This document shows positions 10,560 through 21,040 of a stretch of 64,000 nucleotides of DNA, piece by piece. Source of the DNA: Locusta migratoria (lineage: Eukaryota; Arthropoda; Insecta; Orthoptera; Acrididae); assembly GCA_026315105.1 (NCBI GenBank), contig CM048744.1, forward strand, positions 318,191,270 to 318,255,269. Direction: 5' to 3'. The notes under the pieces are model-generated. The model was not told where the DNA came from. It ran no database searches and was given only the letters and a program-made list of their open reading frames with translations. How positions within the stretch are numbered: position 1 is the stretch's first letter; each line of letters opens with the position of its first letter. The position numbers were made by a program, and so were the translations under genes.

Positions 10560-11653
10560 GGATTTTTAATATTCACTGCGTTGAATCATATTTCGCAGAA
10601 CTTCGTAAACAAGAAAACTATTTTCAGAAATATGGTAAATTTGAAAATTTCAAGAGTAAGTAGTATTTTGAAAGGGTAATAATCCGATCGCTGCCTCGAA
10701 CATCACACGAACACCCGCAGCGCTATCTATTAGCTCTTTGCTGCATTAACACTGGACTCCGGCCATCCAGATTTAGGTTTTCCATGATTTCCCTAAATCG
10801 CTGCAGGCAAATGCCAGGATGGTTCCTTTGAAAGGGCACGGCCGATTTCTTTCCACATCCTTACCCAAACACTCCGAGCGTAAGCTCCGTCTCTAATGCC
10901 CATGCAGTTGACGGGACGTTAAACTCCAAGTTTCCTTCCTTATTCCTTCTTTGCTGCATTACGCCTTTCTTTTCAAGCATGAATTACACCTAAAACTTCA
11001 AATTACGATATCTTTTTCTTTCCTGATCTGATTTTGATAAAATAAAGCCTATATGTTACCCCAGGATATTCTCTGTTTATCTGTGATACCCGCATGAATG
11101 TTCATTTAGTACTTTTGAAGATTAATCTCTACAAATAGATACATGCGATTGCTTTCAGAGAAATGTTTAAATTGTGACATCTTACTTTTTCTTATCCGAT
11201 TTTGTGAAATGAAGCTTTTCTGTAACGACAAGATACCCTCACGTTTCCGGTGAAAAACCCCTGAAAATTCGTCTATTAGTTTTGGAGACGAAAGAGAAAG
11301 ATAGACATGACGGTTGTCGATGAAAAACGTTAAATTGTGATGTTCTTCTTTCCGTGATCCGATTTTTATGAAACTAAGTCTATATGTTGTCCCAAAGTAC
11401 GCTTAAGTTACCTGTGAAAACCCCATGCGAATTCGGGAAGTAGATTCGGAGAAGTGGTTTCTAATTGATGAACAGACAGACACGACGGTCTGTGAAAACA
11501 CTTCGTGATTCTATTTTGATTAAATCATGCCTAGATCGTGAACCAATCTTCGTTCATGTTTCCTGTGAAAACTGCATGAAAAACGTCCAGTAGTTTTGAA
11601 GATTGAAGCGAACAGCTTAAGGCCTAGATTTACAGATTTATTATTAGTATAGA
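10560..11653 (-). mobile_element. Helitron-like element, minus strand, 5' end at 11653
   Basis: Read on the minus strand the element starts A/TCTATACTAATAATAAAT at 11653, a start typical of insect non-autonomous Helitrons (TC after a host A). It contains three diverged blocks of about 190 bp, each with a CCGATTTT(G/T) word, TATATGTT(G/A)(T/C)CCC and GTGAAAACCCC, at about 10985-11130, 11150-11330 and 11340-11480. No CTAG hairpin end was located, so the 3' limit is approximate. A SINE is inserted at 10749-10947. Confidence 0.55.
10749..10947 (+). mobile_element. SINE family D copy lacking its tRNA head
   Basis: A 199-bp insert bounded by TCTTTGCTGCATTA at 10735-10748 and 10948-10961 (14-bp duplication). 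It begins inside the head (ACACTGGACTCCGGCC) and runs through a conserved body with TTTAGGTTTTCCATGATTTC, GGAACCATCC-like and GACGGGACGTTAAACTC blocks. A more complete reverse copy is at 52239-52495. The sharp duplication shows that the truncated form itself retroposed. Confidence 0.85.
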
Positions 11654-12739
11654 TTTTTGTACAATTGTAAAATTTCGCAGGAATGCATTGATTTGTATAA
11701 GTGCTGTATGTCGCTAAAATCTGTTGCGAATATCGTAGGTAGTAAAGAAGTAATAGATTAAAACGTGATGCTTGATGGGGCTGTTTTCCATGAACGTTAC
11801 TCTTTACGTCCTCATATCTCATGAACTATGTATTGTACTCCGATACAATTTCGAACGTACATTCAGCTTAAAGTGTGCATTCTGTCTGCAAAATTTCCTG
11901 CGAATACAATTGGTAGTGTAGAAATTATAAATTGTAATGTTATACCGAATGCCATAGTTTTGCTCTATGAACAGCGGAAAAGTAGTAAGCGAGAAACATT
12001 TTTGCTTTCATTATTTTGATTGTGGTTGTCTGCTAGGAAAAGTTTAATAAAGGTGTGAAATTATGTTTAAAGTTTTTTGCAAGTCGCCAAGTACTGTCAT
12101 TCTCATATAGTGTATTTATAAAGTCTCGTCGCATTATGTAGCAGTTTTTTGCGATTCCTGTTGTTCATGACGTTATATCTCCTGAACCATGTGTCGTATG
12201 TGGTTCGTACTCCTATAGCAATTGTTATTTTCCGTAAGGAATATCTGTACCAAATCTGGTTGAAATCGGTCCAGCGGTTTAGAAGGAAATGTGCAGCATT
12301 GTCGTTTGACGTAGCAGTTTTTCGCGCATGTTATTGTTTATGACGTCATATCTCCTTATGTATGTGTCGTAGGCGATACTTGCCCCGAAAGCGATTGTTG
12401 CCTGATATAAAGGAACATGTGTACCAAGTTTTGTTGTTGAAATCGGTCCAGTGGTTTAGGAGGAGATGTGGAACATACATACATACATACATACACACAT
12501 ACAGCCTATTGTATAAGATGTAAGATTGTATGATTAAATAAACTGATATGATATGCTTCAGCTGAAAATCATACAGTGCAGTACACATAGTAGAATTTGA
12601 AACTCTCCCCTTTATCTGTAGCCTTTTCAAGTGGGAGTGTTGTGTGACACCCAAAAATAAGACGCTCAATCTATGTCGTGCTAGGGCTCGGCAGTTCTGT
12701 GTTGTTTGCCTACCACACTTACGAGTTTAAACTCAAACG
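11654..12739. repeat. Degenerate tandem repeat ending in an ACAT microsatellite
   Basis: Three loose copies at about 11800-11960, 12135-12300 and 12310-12480 share CATGACGT(T/C)ATATCTCCT, a variant of TTGAAATCGGTCCAG(T/C)GGTTTAG, and a following GGA(A/G)ATGTG. The last copy ends in (ACAT)n at 12474-12505. This layout is common in insect LINE or SINE 3' regions. No coding sequence is seen. Confidence 0.5.
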
Positions 12740-13390
12740 CTAGTGCGATTTTTTTATATACGACCGTTATGCCTGTCTGCCTCTTTGATCACGTATATCT
12801 CCAAAACTACTTGACAAATTTGCATGGGGCTTTCACACCTAACTTTAGAACATCGTGCGGTTACATATAGGCTTCAATAATTAAAATCGGATCACAGAAA
12901 ATAAAGATATCATAAGTTAATCATTTGCTTAAAACCCATCGTGTATGTCTATTTCTTGAGAGTAATCTCCAAAAGTACTACACGAACTTTCATGCGTTTC
13001 CACAGGTAAATTGAGAATGGTTTGGAGAGTAACTTAGGCTTAGTTTCATCAAACTCGGATCAGAGGAAGGAAAAATATCGTAATTTGAAATTTTTGTGTA
13101 TACTATGCTTACAAGTATGGTGTAGTACAGCAAGTCTCCAAGAGTACTACACGAACTTTCATAGGGTTTCATAGGTCAACTGAGAATACCTTGCGCAAGA
13201 TATAAGCTCTTTTTCATCAAAATCGGATCAGGGGAAGAATAGATATCGTAATTTGTAGTTTATGGCGTATGCTATACTTGAATTGCAGCGTAGTATAGCA
13301 AAGGTCCGATAGAAGCACTGTTACTGATAAAGTATACCAAATAACTAATAGATGGCGATGCTGCGTTCTTTATTCTCGTAACTAAAGTGT
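12740..13390 (+). repeat. Threefold repeat, Helitron-like family U
   Basis: Three diverged units at about 12765-12950, 12955-13120 and 13130-13290 share ATCTCCAAAA(C/G)TACT, AAATTTGCATGGGG/GAACTTTCATGCG, and AAAATCGGATCA. The same blocks occur in reverse at 6960-7240 and 10985-11600. No frame. The region continues beyond the LINE insertion into 14212-15160. Confidence 0.6.
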
Positions 13391-14200
13391 GAAAAATAAA
13401 AAAGTTTGCGTTTTGCCGATGACATAGCAATTTTGTCAGAGACTGCAAAGGATCTGGAAGAGCAATTGAATGGAATGGACAGTGTCTTGAAAGGAAGATA
13501 TAAGTTGAACATTAACAAGAGTAAAACGAGGGTAATACAATGTAATGTCAGGAAATCAGATAATGCTGAAGGAATTAGATTAGGTAATGAGACAATAAAA
13601 GTAGTAGATGAGTTTTGTTATTTGGGTAGCAAGATAGCTTATGATGGCCAAGTAAAGAAGATATAAAATTTGGAATGGCTATGAGAAGAAAAGCGTTTTT
13701 AAAGAAGCGAAACTTGTTAACATCCAATATTAGTTTAAATGTTAGGAAGTTCTTTCTGAAATCATTTGTCTGGAGTGTAGCATTGTATGAGTGTGAAACG
13801 TTGACGATAAGGATTTCAGACAAAAAGATGATAGAAGCTTTCGAAATGTGGTGCTATAGACGAATGATGAAAATTAGATGGGTAGATCACGTAACAAATG
13901 AGATTTATAATTAAATGAGGAGGTACTTAACCGAATTGGGGAGAAAAGAAGTTTCTGGCATATACTAACTAAGAGAAGGGATAGATTGGTGAGACACATT
14001 CTGAGACATCAAGGGGCCGTCAGCTTAGTATTAGAAGGAAGCTTGTGGTGTAAAAATCTTAGAGGTAGACCGAGGGATGAATACAGTAAGCAGATTCAAA
14101 AGGATGTTGGTTGCCGAACGTATTCTCAGATGAAGACTTGCCCAGGACAGGGCAGCGTGGAGAACTGCATCAAACCAGTCTGCAGAGTGAAGACCACAAC
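13391..14200 (+). pseudogene. 5'-truncated LINE, RTE-like reverse transcriptase C-terminal part
   Basis: An 810-bp LINE fragment bounded by an 11-bp duplication AACTAAAGTGT at 13380-13390 and 14201-14211. The open frame at 13406-13666 starts at the polymerase box FADD (RFADDIAILSETAKDLEEQL) and continues with NKSKT and DEFCYLGSKI. After a frameshift near 13660 the sequence follows with the thumb and C-terminal region (13675-13914; WSVALYECETLTIR, WCYRRMMKIRWVDHVTNE). A 17-bp microduplication at about 13906 breaks the frame; the last part (13986-14213) has RHILRHQG and GRPRDEYSKQIQKDVG. The C-terminal wording is like RTE/BovB-type elements. Inactive: no endonuclease, several breaks. Confidence 0.82.
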
Positions 14201-14211
14201 AACTAAAGTGT

Positions 14212-15160
14212 AATACACTGAAACAAGGGCTATGATTGTCCTTACGGCAGCGGCGTAGTGTATTGCTGTTGGTAACAGCCGTTGAATTCTTTTTGAAAAA
14301 TCAGTCGCGTACAATGAGGAGCATAATTCTTAGTGTCGATAATGAAATAAATAATTGATGTTGTTCCGATTTGTAAATTAATGATCCCCCTAAAGCGCAT
14401 ATTTTGTTCCAACGTTAACATACAAAACCGCTGCCACTACAAGTAAAATTTAACCCAGGTACGGCTGTATCCCGCGTGCCTTACAATGCCATGGAAAGAG
14501 AAAGAAAGTGCTTCTTTCCGCGGGTATCATTTTAATTAAAAACATAACGACATTCCTTCGCGTCTATCGCTGCTCTAATTTACATAAGAATTGTTTGCAA
14601 GGAAAATGGAATTTATGTAGTTCCCTTTCTGATTTCCGTGTATCCTCATTACATTTTGAGTGCGTTCTGTTTAGGAATGCCTCGATAACGCCATAGTACA
14701 GGAGGCGACGTTAGTTACATAGTACACAAATTAACTAATTATGGCGTTGCTGAGTGTTCTTCATTTTCATAACTATGGCGTAATACACTACAAGAAGGGC
14801 TAAAATTTTATTTACAGCTGCGGCGTTGTGCGCTGATGCTGGCAACGGCCGTTGAATGCATTTTCAAAAATCATCCACGTAGAATAAGGGCAATAAGTCT
14901 TTATGTTCACGAATAAATAAATAATTTCTGCTGTTCTGGTCAGTAATTAATCATTCTCTAAGGCAAATAGTTCGTTGCCAACGATCGCAAACTAAACCGC
15001 TGCTACTGCAAGTAAAGTTTAGCCCAGGTAGGACACAAACTAACAATAAATTTACATTGTTACGGAGTACGGACTTACTTTAATTTCACTTTTTGTATGA
15101 AAAACTTTATGAACATTCATCGTTTACGACAATGACTTCTACTTAAATTTGACATCTTGG
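14212..15160 (+). repeat. Tandem repeat units of family U flanking the LINE insertion
   Basis: The sequence 13320-13390 plus 14212-14480 is one unit and 14730-15070 is a second, diverged unit. Shared blocks include TAATACACT, GCGGCG, GGTAACAGCCGTTGAAT/GGCAACGGCCGTTGAAT, AATAAATAATT and AAACCGCTGC(C/T)AC. The first unit was interrupted by the RTE-like LINE, and the duplicated site shows the original continuity. The end at 15035-15160 matches 6628-6760 in reverse. Confidence 0.65.
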
Positions 15161-15620
15161 CTAGGGTTACCAGATCACGACCTTCAAAAAAGAGGACATT
15201 TCTAGAGTCATACAAAAAATTTTCAAAGTTCGGTTAGGTTATTCGACATTTACCTAACTGACATTAAGATAAATTATAATTTTTACATCTACAGTGTTAT
15301 ATCATGAAAATATTTTGTGGCTTTTCCAACACGTCCGACATTTTTATTCTTTATTTTGTTTAACAAATTGGAGAAAATTTGTGGCTGACTGGCTATGGAA
15401 GAAGGAGTCATTTTGTGTCGAAGGAATTCGCTGGTAACAGTAGTAAGAGTCTGGCTGGAGTACTGCCCTCCAAGAAGATTTTTGTCGAGGAGAGAGGAAC
15501 GAAATTCTGTGATGCTGTCGACGCGGCTCTGCGCAGCTTCAGATGCAGCGCTGGCCACGGCGCATTTGCTATACTTTTAAGTAACTTTCCACACTTAGGG
15601 TTTGCGCTATCCGGTCTCTG
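15161..15620 (-). mobile_element. hAT-family terminus with an unrecognised minus-strand frame
   Basis: CTAGGGTTACCAGATCACGA at 15161 followed by TTCAAAAAAGAGGACATTTC matches the inverted right end of the MITE at 6047-6509, so this is another member of that hAT family. Reading away from this end, the minus strand holds an 89-codon frame, 15289-15558. No second terminus or target duplication was found. Confidence 0.6.
15289..15558 (-). CDS. Unrecognised small protein near a hAT end
   Basis: The frame codes for 89 residues starting MASAASEAAQSRVDSITEFR and ending in KATKYFHDITL. It is polar, without signal peptide or membrane segment, and no family is recognised. Upstream on the same strand the sequence stays moderately G+C rich, but no start with a convincing promoter or splice site is seen. 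It lies 130 bp inside a hAT terminus, so a transposon-encoded C-terminal exon is one possibility; a chance frame is another. Confidence 0.25.
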   Translation of the reverse strand: MASAASEAAQSRVDSITEFRSSLLDKNLLGGQYSSQTLTTVTSEFLRHKMTPSSIASQPQIFSNLLNKIKNKNVGRVGKATKYFHDITL

Positions 15621-16231
15621 AGCTGCTCACAATTTGCATGAACAATACACACCTAGTGTTGCCGATTTGTTTGGTGGATCCTGCATTCGTTTCATTTTGC
15701 TGTTGAGAGCTGCACACACTAGGAAACTTGTCACACTTTTCCCAAGCAGTCTTCCATCTAGATTTGAGGTATTCTCCAAGGTCTCAACGATACATTTAGA
15801 TTGAATAAAGCGTCAAATGAGCAATTGTTTGTAGTTCTGATGCTAGGAACTTAATTTTTACAGTAGGAATTACATGAGTAATTTTCATTAATTCATGTAC
15901 CAGAATACTTACAAAGACATATATCGATGTTATTTAAAGCACACTTGCTTTGCAATTATAATCCCAATTGTCAACACTCACTGCGAATTATTTGCAAATG
16001 TATTTTGTTGCCTCAATGGGACGGTGTTTGCGTTGCAAAACAAGTGCCCACTTTTTGGAGATAATAGAAGATTTAATTCTGTGGAACGACATTTTTACAA
16101 AATTATGCAATTAAAACTCCAAATGCTGCCTTATAAAGCAATTTCTACGTATAGGCATCTACTTCATCTTGATTTCCATTATCAGGTTATCTGTGAAAAT
16201 GTGCATGTTTTCAGTATAATACAACGAATGC
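15621..16231. other. No gene recognised
   Basis: An open frame of 119 codons at 15895-16254 has no recognisable domain and runs into the SINE head. Nothing else stands out. Confidence 0.4.
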
Positions 16232-16545
16232 GCGCCTCGGTTGCACAGTGGTAGAGTGCCAGACTACAAATCCAAAGGTCGCCGGTTCAGTCCCCGCCAG
16301 GTCGTAGGATTTTTATCTGTCACTTTCCACTTCTTTAACCTCTGGCAGTATTGCTCATGTGAAAAATACCGAGTAGCACCATCGTTCGGAACCCACGTTA
16401 AACTGTAGGTCCCCCTATAACTGGCTGGGTGTCAGTTCGAAGTTCGGAGGAAGGCAACGGCATACCACCTCCAAACAGGACCATGCCTAGTAAAGCATTG
16501 TGGTGTTCAAACCAATCTTCGGATTGTTGACTGCTTTACCTTTTT
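16232..16545 (+). mobile_element. tRNA-derived SINE, family B, copy 2
   Basis: About 90 percent identical by eye to the copy at 2739-3054 over its whole length, including A and B boxes and the ACTGCTTTACC terminus. It has lost TAA near the middle block (GGCTGGGTGTCAG versus GGCTGGGTAAGTCAG). No clear target duplication, so this copy is older or its flanks are damaged. Confidence 0.85.
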
Positions 16546-16702
16546 TACATCGAATTTTATAACTAACTATAAGTTAAATTTATAAATACGTGTAGTTACA
16601 TACGCCTGTTGGTCTTGACACCCATATTTATCGGTGGTTTTGATATTGTCATGCTGTTTATTTTATACTCCTACGTTCTTGCTGGATAAATATTGAAGAT
16701 TT

Positions 16703-16775
16703 GCCGGCCGCGGTGGCCGAGGGGACTGAGGCGCTCCAGTCACGGTCTGCACGGCCACTACGGTCGCATTACAAA

Positions 16776-16827
<52 letters not shown>
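16703..16827 (+). mobile_element. SINE family A copy with deleted body and T50 tail
   Basis: The head (GCCGGCCGCGGTGGCCGAGG) runs to GGTCG and then jumps to the last tail bases (CATTACAAACATTT), so the B-box half and body are deleted. It ends in an uninterrupted run of 50 T at 16778-16827. The T run directly abuts Tc1 coding sequence. Confidence 0.8.
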
Positions 16828-16828
<1 letters not shown>

Positions 16829-18345
16829 TTCCAGAGTTTAATTTCCAGGACCTGGACGCGATTTCAGACAACAAGAACCGTTCAAAAAGAAGGCCAGGCC
16901 AAGGTCGTCCACGGATAGCATCAGCAAGAGGTGAGCATTATCTCTGGTTGACAGCCCGCCAAGACAGGAGGCTAAATGCAACTCAGAAGCAACGCACCCT
17001 CCGGGCAGCAATGGCCGCGCAATATCAACACAAACAGTCCTAAATCGTCTTCCGGCATGTAGCGTCTACGCAAGGAGGCTTACGGCTAATTTACACGATG
17101 ACACTACGTTTCATGAAACTGCACTACTGGCCAGTGCGCACGCGCGGCAGGCGTTCGCGCAACTCCTGTGGTGAAACTAAACAGTTTCGGCTCCTTCCAA
17201 CTTTGGCGAAACTGATTGCGCGTGTTTTTAGGTTAGGTGATAACCAATACAGAACAAAACACAACATAAAGGGGGGAAAGGAAGAAATAATTCGGTTTTT
17301 AACACATATGCGATGCATAGGGGTTTATGCCATTTTAACGATGAAAATTTCAGGAATAAGCAGCGGCGTGTTAGTGCTCTTGAAGCAATTATTCGTGAAT
17401 TAAATATTGATGGGTTGACGATTAGTGAACGTCAGACTAAAGTATATTCAATTCCAAATACCTATACAAACTAACTATGGCAATTGTGGATTTGGGAGCA
17501 CGGTACAGGTACTGCAGAGACGAATACCTATTTAACAAGCAAAGTAATGCAATTAGTAATTTTAGTTCTGTTAACAATGCTTCACGCATAACAGTATCTT
17601 GTTTGTTTATTGCATTACTAACTCTGTTTAAAAGGAACGTAAACTGCTATGGTGACATTCTGAGTTGATTAAAATAACTTATAGGGTTTTCGATCACAAT
17701 TTGTTTCAGCAAGGTCACTAAGCAACCGAGCTGGCGTCTTTTCTTAATCCAGTCACAAAGCCAAACACGTTCCTTATTCTTTTTATGTTTAGTCTTATGC
17801 AGGACTTCACACAGAGAAGCAATAGCTCCGCCACAACTTTTACAGCTCTACCAAAATTTTCATTCTACGGTACTTACAAAACAATGAAACTGAAGTTTAT
17901 AGTATTGGCGCCGAGTCTACAGACATACACGAAACCATTTGCGCGCAACTCATTTCATGAAACGAGTGTCGCAACCTAGTATCGTCGTGTAGACTAGCCT
18001 TTATGGTGTCTGTCCCATTAAAACCGCGACACTGTTTCTGTTCACAGTCTAGATTTCGTGTCATTCCTGTGCACAGGTGCCTGTTTTGGCGGACGTCGTT
18101 CAGTATGGCGCTTTGATTGCTCGGTAGAGAGATCCTTCGAACTTCTGTAGTGCCGTAAGATGGTTCCATAGGAGGTGGGTTCCTGCTGATGGATGATAAG
18201 GCTCTTCGCGCAGAGCTGCACTGGTGGATAACATGCTCGAAGCGGAGGGAATTGAACGAATGGAGTGGCCAGCTTTTTTACTGGATGTAAACTCAATTGA
18301 GCATGTCTGGTATGCATGTAGCAGACACATTTCAGCTAGAGTTGT
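16828..18345 (+). pseudogene. Tc1-like transposase pseudogene (copy A), split by a Harbinger element
   Basis: The N-terminal half (16840-17082) has the GRPR-type AT hook (RPGQGRPRIASARG) and the second helix-turn-helix. The sequence jumps across a 918-bp insertion and resumes at 18001 with VPLKPRH. The catalytic middle is largely deleted; the C-terminal block is present at 18180-18340 with NMLEAEGIERMEWPAF and SIEHVW, which holds the third catalytic acidic residue. At least three frameshifts are needed to join the parts. The family is Tc1/mariner, DD34E type. Confidence 0.82.
17083..18000. mobile_element. PIF/Harbinger element inserted in a Tc1 gene
   Basis: A 918-bp element with inverted ends CGGCTAATTTACACGATGAC at 17083 and, read inwards from 18000, AGGCTAGTCTACACGACGAT. 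It is flanked by TTA at 17080-17082 and 18001-18003, the 3-bp duplication typical of PIF/Harbinger. Removing it joins the two halves of the Tc1 transposase in register. Inside, 17350-17460 reads as part of a MADF/SANT-like domain (ALEAIIRELNIDGLTISE), the accessory DNA-binding protein of this superfamily. The transposase gene is gone. Confidence 0.8.
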
Positions 18346-18599
18346 ATCTTTCACAACGGTTGCAATAGACTGCAACGAGAATGACTTTTATACTCTTATA
18401 ATAGCCCCATGGTGTCTCGCTCTAAGTAAACACCATGTAAACCTAATGTTAAAAGTTGAGACAGCAATATCTCGTACTCTATCACAGAGAAATTACAATT
18501 GTAACCAATATCCGAATAAAATACAGTACTGGAAAATGAAAAGAGAAAAACCCATCAGAGGAAAATTTTATTGTCACAGTCTTGATGTTGTATACGACA

Positions 18600-19290
18600 T
18601 ATTACAATCACACAGACAGAGCCATACTCACCTGATTACAGTCACCAGAGCGAGCACAGTGCCAATGATAGTATCGCGTGTACCCTTGTTTTGCAGCAAT
18701 GCTTGCTGAAATTCGCTGTGGAGACGGTCGTAAAGGTGCCGAATGTAGTCTTGCGAAATGGCTGCCGTACAGTTCCCACTTGGTGCCTCAGTTGCCTTGT
18801 GCAGACCGCACAAAACGTTTCATCCGGTCCAAAACATGCTCAATGCGAGACAGATCTGGGGATCAAGCTGAGCAGGGTAGTTGATGTGCACCTTGAAGGG
18901 TACGTTGGTTGATAAGGGATAATGTGATCGTGCATTGTCCTGTTGTAAAAGCATATCGCCTTGTTGGTGCATGAACTGCAGCAAGATGGGTTGAATGATG
19001 GTTTCAGCGTACCATGTGCTATTCAATGTTCCCACGACGATCACCACAGAGGAACAGCCTGTGTAAGATATGGCTCCCCACACCATTATGCCTCTATCGT
19101 ATACACTCTATATTTTCGCGGTCTCCTGCGCAACGCCACAGAGGTGTACGGCCATCTTGTTCACCGAGGCAGAATAGACTCTCATTACTAAAGACTCCAT
19201 TCGCCCTTCCATTAGCGCCTAACGCGACACCACTGGAGGCGGTCTGAACGATGTTGGAGCATGAGCGGAAGATGCCCTAACGGCACGCAT
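18600..19290 (-). pseudogene. Tc1-like transposase pseudogene (copy B)
   Basis: Read on the minus strand: a segment with SNESLFCL (first catalytic Asp changed to Asn) at about 19190, then MVWGAISYTG at 19086, TLNSTWYAETIIQP, and QQDNARSH with the second catalytic Asp at about 18950. The frame of 88 codons (18820-19086) ends just before the third catalytic block, which continues in another frame down to about 18610. It is inactive. The N-terminal DNA-binding region is missing. Confidence 0.85.
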
Positions 19291-19655
19291 GATGATGAAT
19301 AATGGTGCGGAAATCTATATCCTGCACTTATAGTTCTCCTCTGGGGAAGATTGAACAGTGCACGGTACAGAAAAATGATCATTCAACCCGTTTTGCTACC
19401 ATTCGTGCGGCAACAAGGCGATATGCTTTTCCAACAGGACTATGCACGTCCAAATGTATCCTGTACCACCCAACATTGCAATCAAGGTGTACATGAATCA
19501 CCGTAGTCAGCACTATTCTCAGATATGTCCCCCGTCGTGCATGTCTGCGACTGGATGAAGCGTCATCCTGCGCGGTCTGCACGACCGGCTCGAAACCTGG
19601 GCCAACTGAGGCACCAGATGGAAACTGCATGGCAATACTGCTTTCAGCACATATA

Positions 19656-20611
19656 TATCTGCATCTACATATATACTCTGCAATCCACCGAAAGGTGCGT
19701 GGCGAAGGGTACACTGTACCACTACTAGGCATCTCCTTTCCTATTCCACTCCCAAATAGAACGAAGAAAAAAAGAATGCCTATATGCCTCCGTAGGAGAC
19801 CTAATTTCTGTTGTCTTGTCTTTGTGATCAATACGCGAAATGTAAGTAGGCGGCAGCAAGATCGTACTACACTCAGCTTCAAATTCCAGCCCTCTAAACT
19901 TCCTCAACAGAAATTCAAGAAAAGAACGTCGTCTTTCCTCCAGCGATTTCCAATTGAGTTGCCGGAGCATTTCCGTGACACTCGCGCATTGGTCGAACCT
20001 ACCAGTAACAAACTTAGCTGCTCGCCTCTGAACTGCTTTTATGTCTTTCTTTAAACTGATCTGCTGCGGGTCCCAAACACTTGAGCAATACTCAAGACAT
20101 AGTCGTACAAGCGTTCAAGCGTTTTATACGCGGTCTCCTTTACAAATGAAGTACATATTCCCAAAATTCTCCCAATAAAGCCGGCCGCGGTGGCAGAGGG
20201 GACTGAGGCGCTCCAGTCACGGTCTGCACGGCCACTACGGTCGGGGGTTCGAATCCCCCCTCGGGCATGGATATTTGTGCCGTCCTTAGTTGTAAGTAGT
20301 TCATAAGTAGTTTGTAAGTTTAGGGACTGATGACCCTGTAGTTAAGTCCCATAGACTCTACAAACATTTTTTTTTCTCCCAATAAACCGAAGTCGGCCGT
20401 CCGCCTCACTCACAACTGTCCTTACATGTTCGTTCCATTTCATATCGCTCTGCAATGTTACTCCTGGATATTTGAACGACGCGACATCATCAAGAAGCTC
20501 ACTACTAATGCTGTATTCGAACATTATGGGATTTTTTTCTCTACATTGAGAGCTAGCTGCCATTCTTCGCGCCAACTAGAAATTTTGTCTATGTCATCCT
20601 GTATGCTATTA
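19656..20611 (-). mobile_element. Jockey-type LINE fragment inserted in Tc1 copy C
   Basis: On the minus strand the sequence encodes the end of a Jockey/CR1-like reverse transcriptase: a block with FKYPGVTLQSDMKWNEHV at about 20470-20520, then after the SINE a region with ETAYKTL near 20120, and MLRQLNWKSLEERR to FFLRSIWEWNR at 19725-19970. The 3' end of the LINE is at the left. It is 5'-truncated, as usual for this class. No clear duplication at its borders was found because the left border is TA-rich. Confidence 0.8.
20180..20373 (+). mobile_element. SINE family A copy inserted in the Jockey LINE
   Basis: 194-bp copy bounded by a 13-bp duplication TTCTCCCAATAAA at 20167-20179 and 20374-20386. 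Head and tail are complete. It is the innermost layer of a Tc1 / LINE / SINE nest. Confidence 0.92.
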
Positions 20612-20832
20612 CATGCTGTACAATCGTCTCCGTGAAAGAATTTCAGGTTGCATTGCCGCAAAAAGAGGGTATACCGGCACTAGCTTCGGTACTGTGCACC
20701 CTCTGGTGGCTGTATTTAAATACTTGTGGCTCTGTCAGTGTGATTGTGTGTTGTATACATTCTCAAGAATGTGTCAATAAAATTTCCTCCGAATTAATGG
20801 CGTTCTTTTTTCATTTTCCAGGAGTGTAGCTT

Positions 20833-21040
20833 ACCATATGCATATTGTGTATTATATCTTAACTTATCCCCTAATTTTTTTGACCTGTGTATATGTACTA
20901 AAAGACTAGACGGAATTCGCACTTGAATGTGGTCCCAAAGCCGAAATCTGGATAGTGTATCGAAAGAATAAAGATACAGTGAAGTGATTTACAAATTACT
21001 GCGCGACTGTGGCTCATCAATATGGCAAAATATTTATTAG
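20833..21040. other. AT-rich spacer, nothing recognised
   Basis: No frame, repeat or motif was recognised between the end of Tc1 copy C and the CpG-rich patch. Confidence 0.4.

Larger units (their letters stand above)
19302..20832 (+). pseudogene. Tc1-like transposase pseudogene (copy C), split by a Jockey LINE
   Basis: The plus-strand sequence starts in the core at 19302 (a decayed MVWGAIS), continues with NSARYRKMIIQPVLLPF and QQGDMLFQQDYARPN (second catalytic Asp) at 19345-19460, and the third block with SPVVHVCDWMKRH at 19520-19570. It stops at about 19655 where a LINE intrudes, and resumes at about 20612 with LRERISGCIAAKRGYT, the expected C-terminus. The end at 20812-20832 (CCAGGAGTGTAGC) is like the Tc1 terminus at 63086 read in reverse. 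The third catalytic Glu position reads VHVCD rather than IEHVWD. Confidence 0.82.

Noticed and set aside
15895..16254. 119-codon frame before the second family B SINE
   Set aside because: No domain, runs into the SINE head, and composition fits AT-rich non-coding DNA.
18042..18375. Three overlapping minus-strand frames of about 90 codons
   Set aside because: The plus strand of the same region carries Tc1 blocks; the minus frames have no motif.
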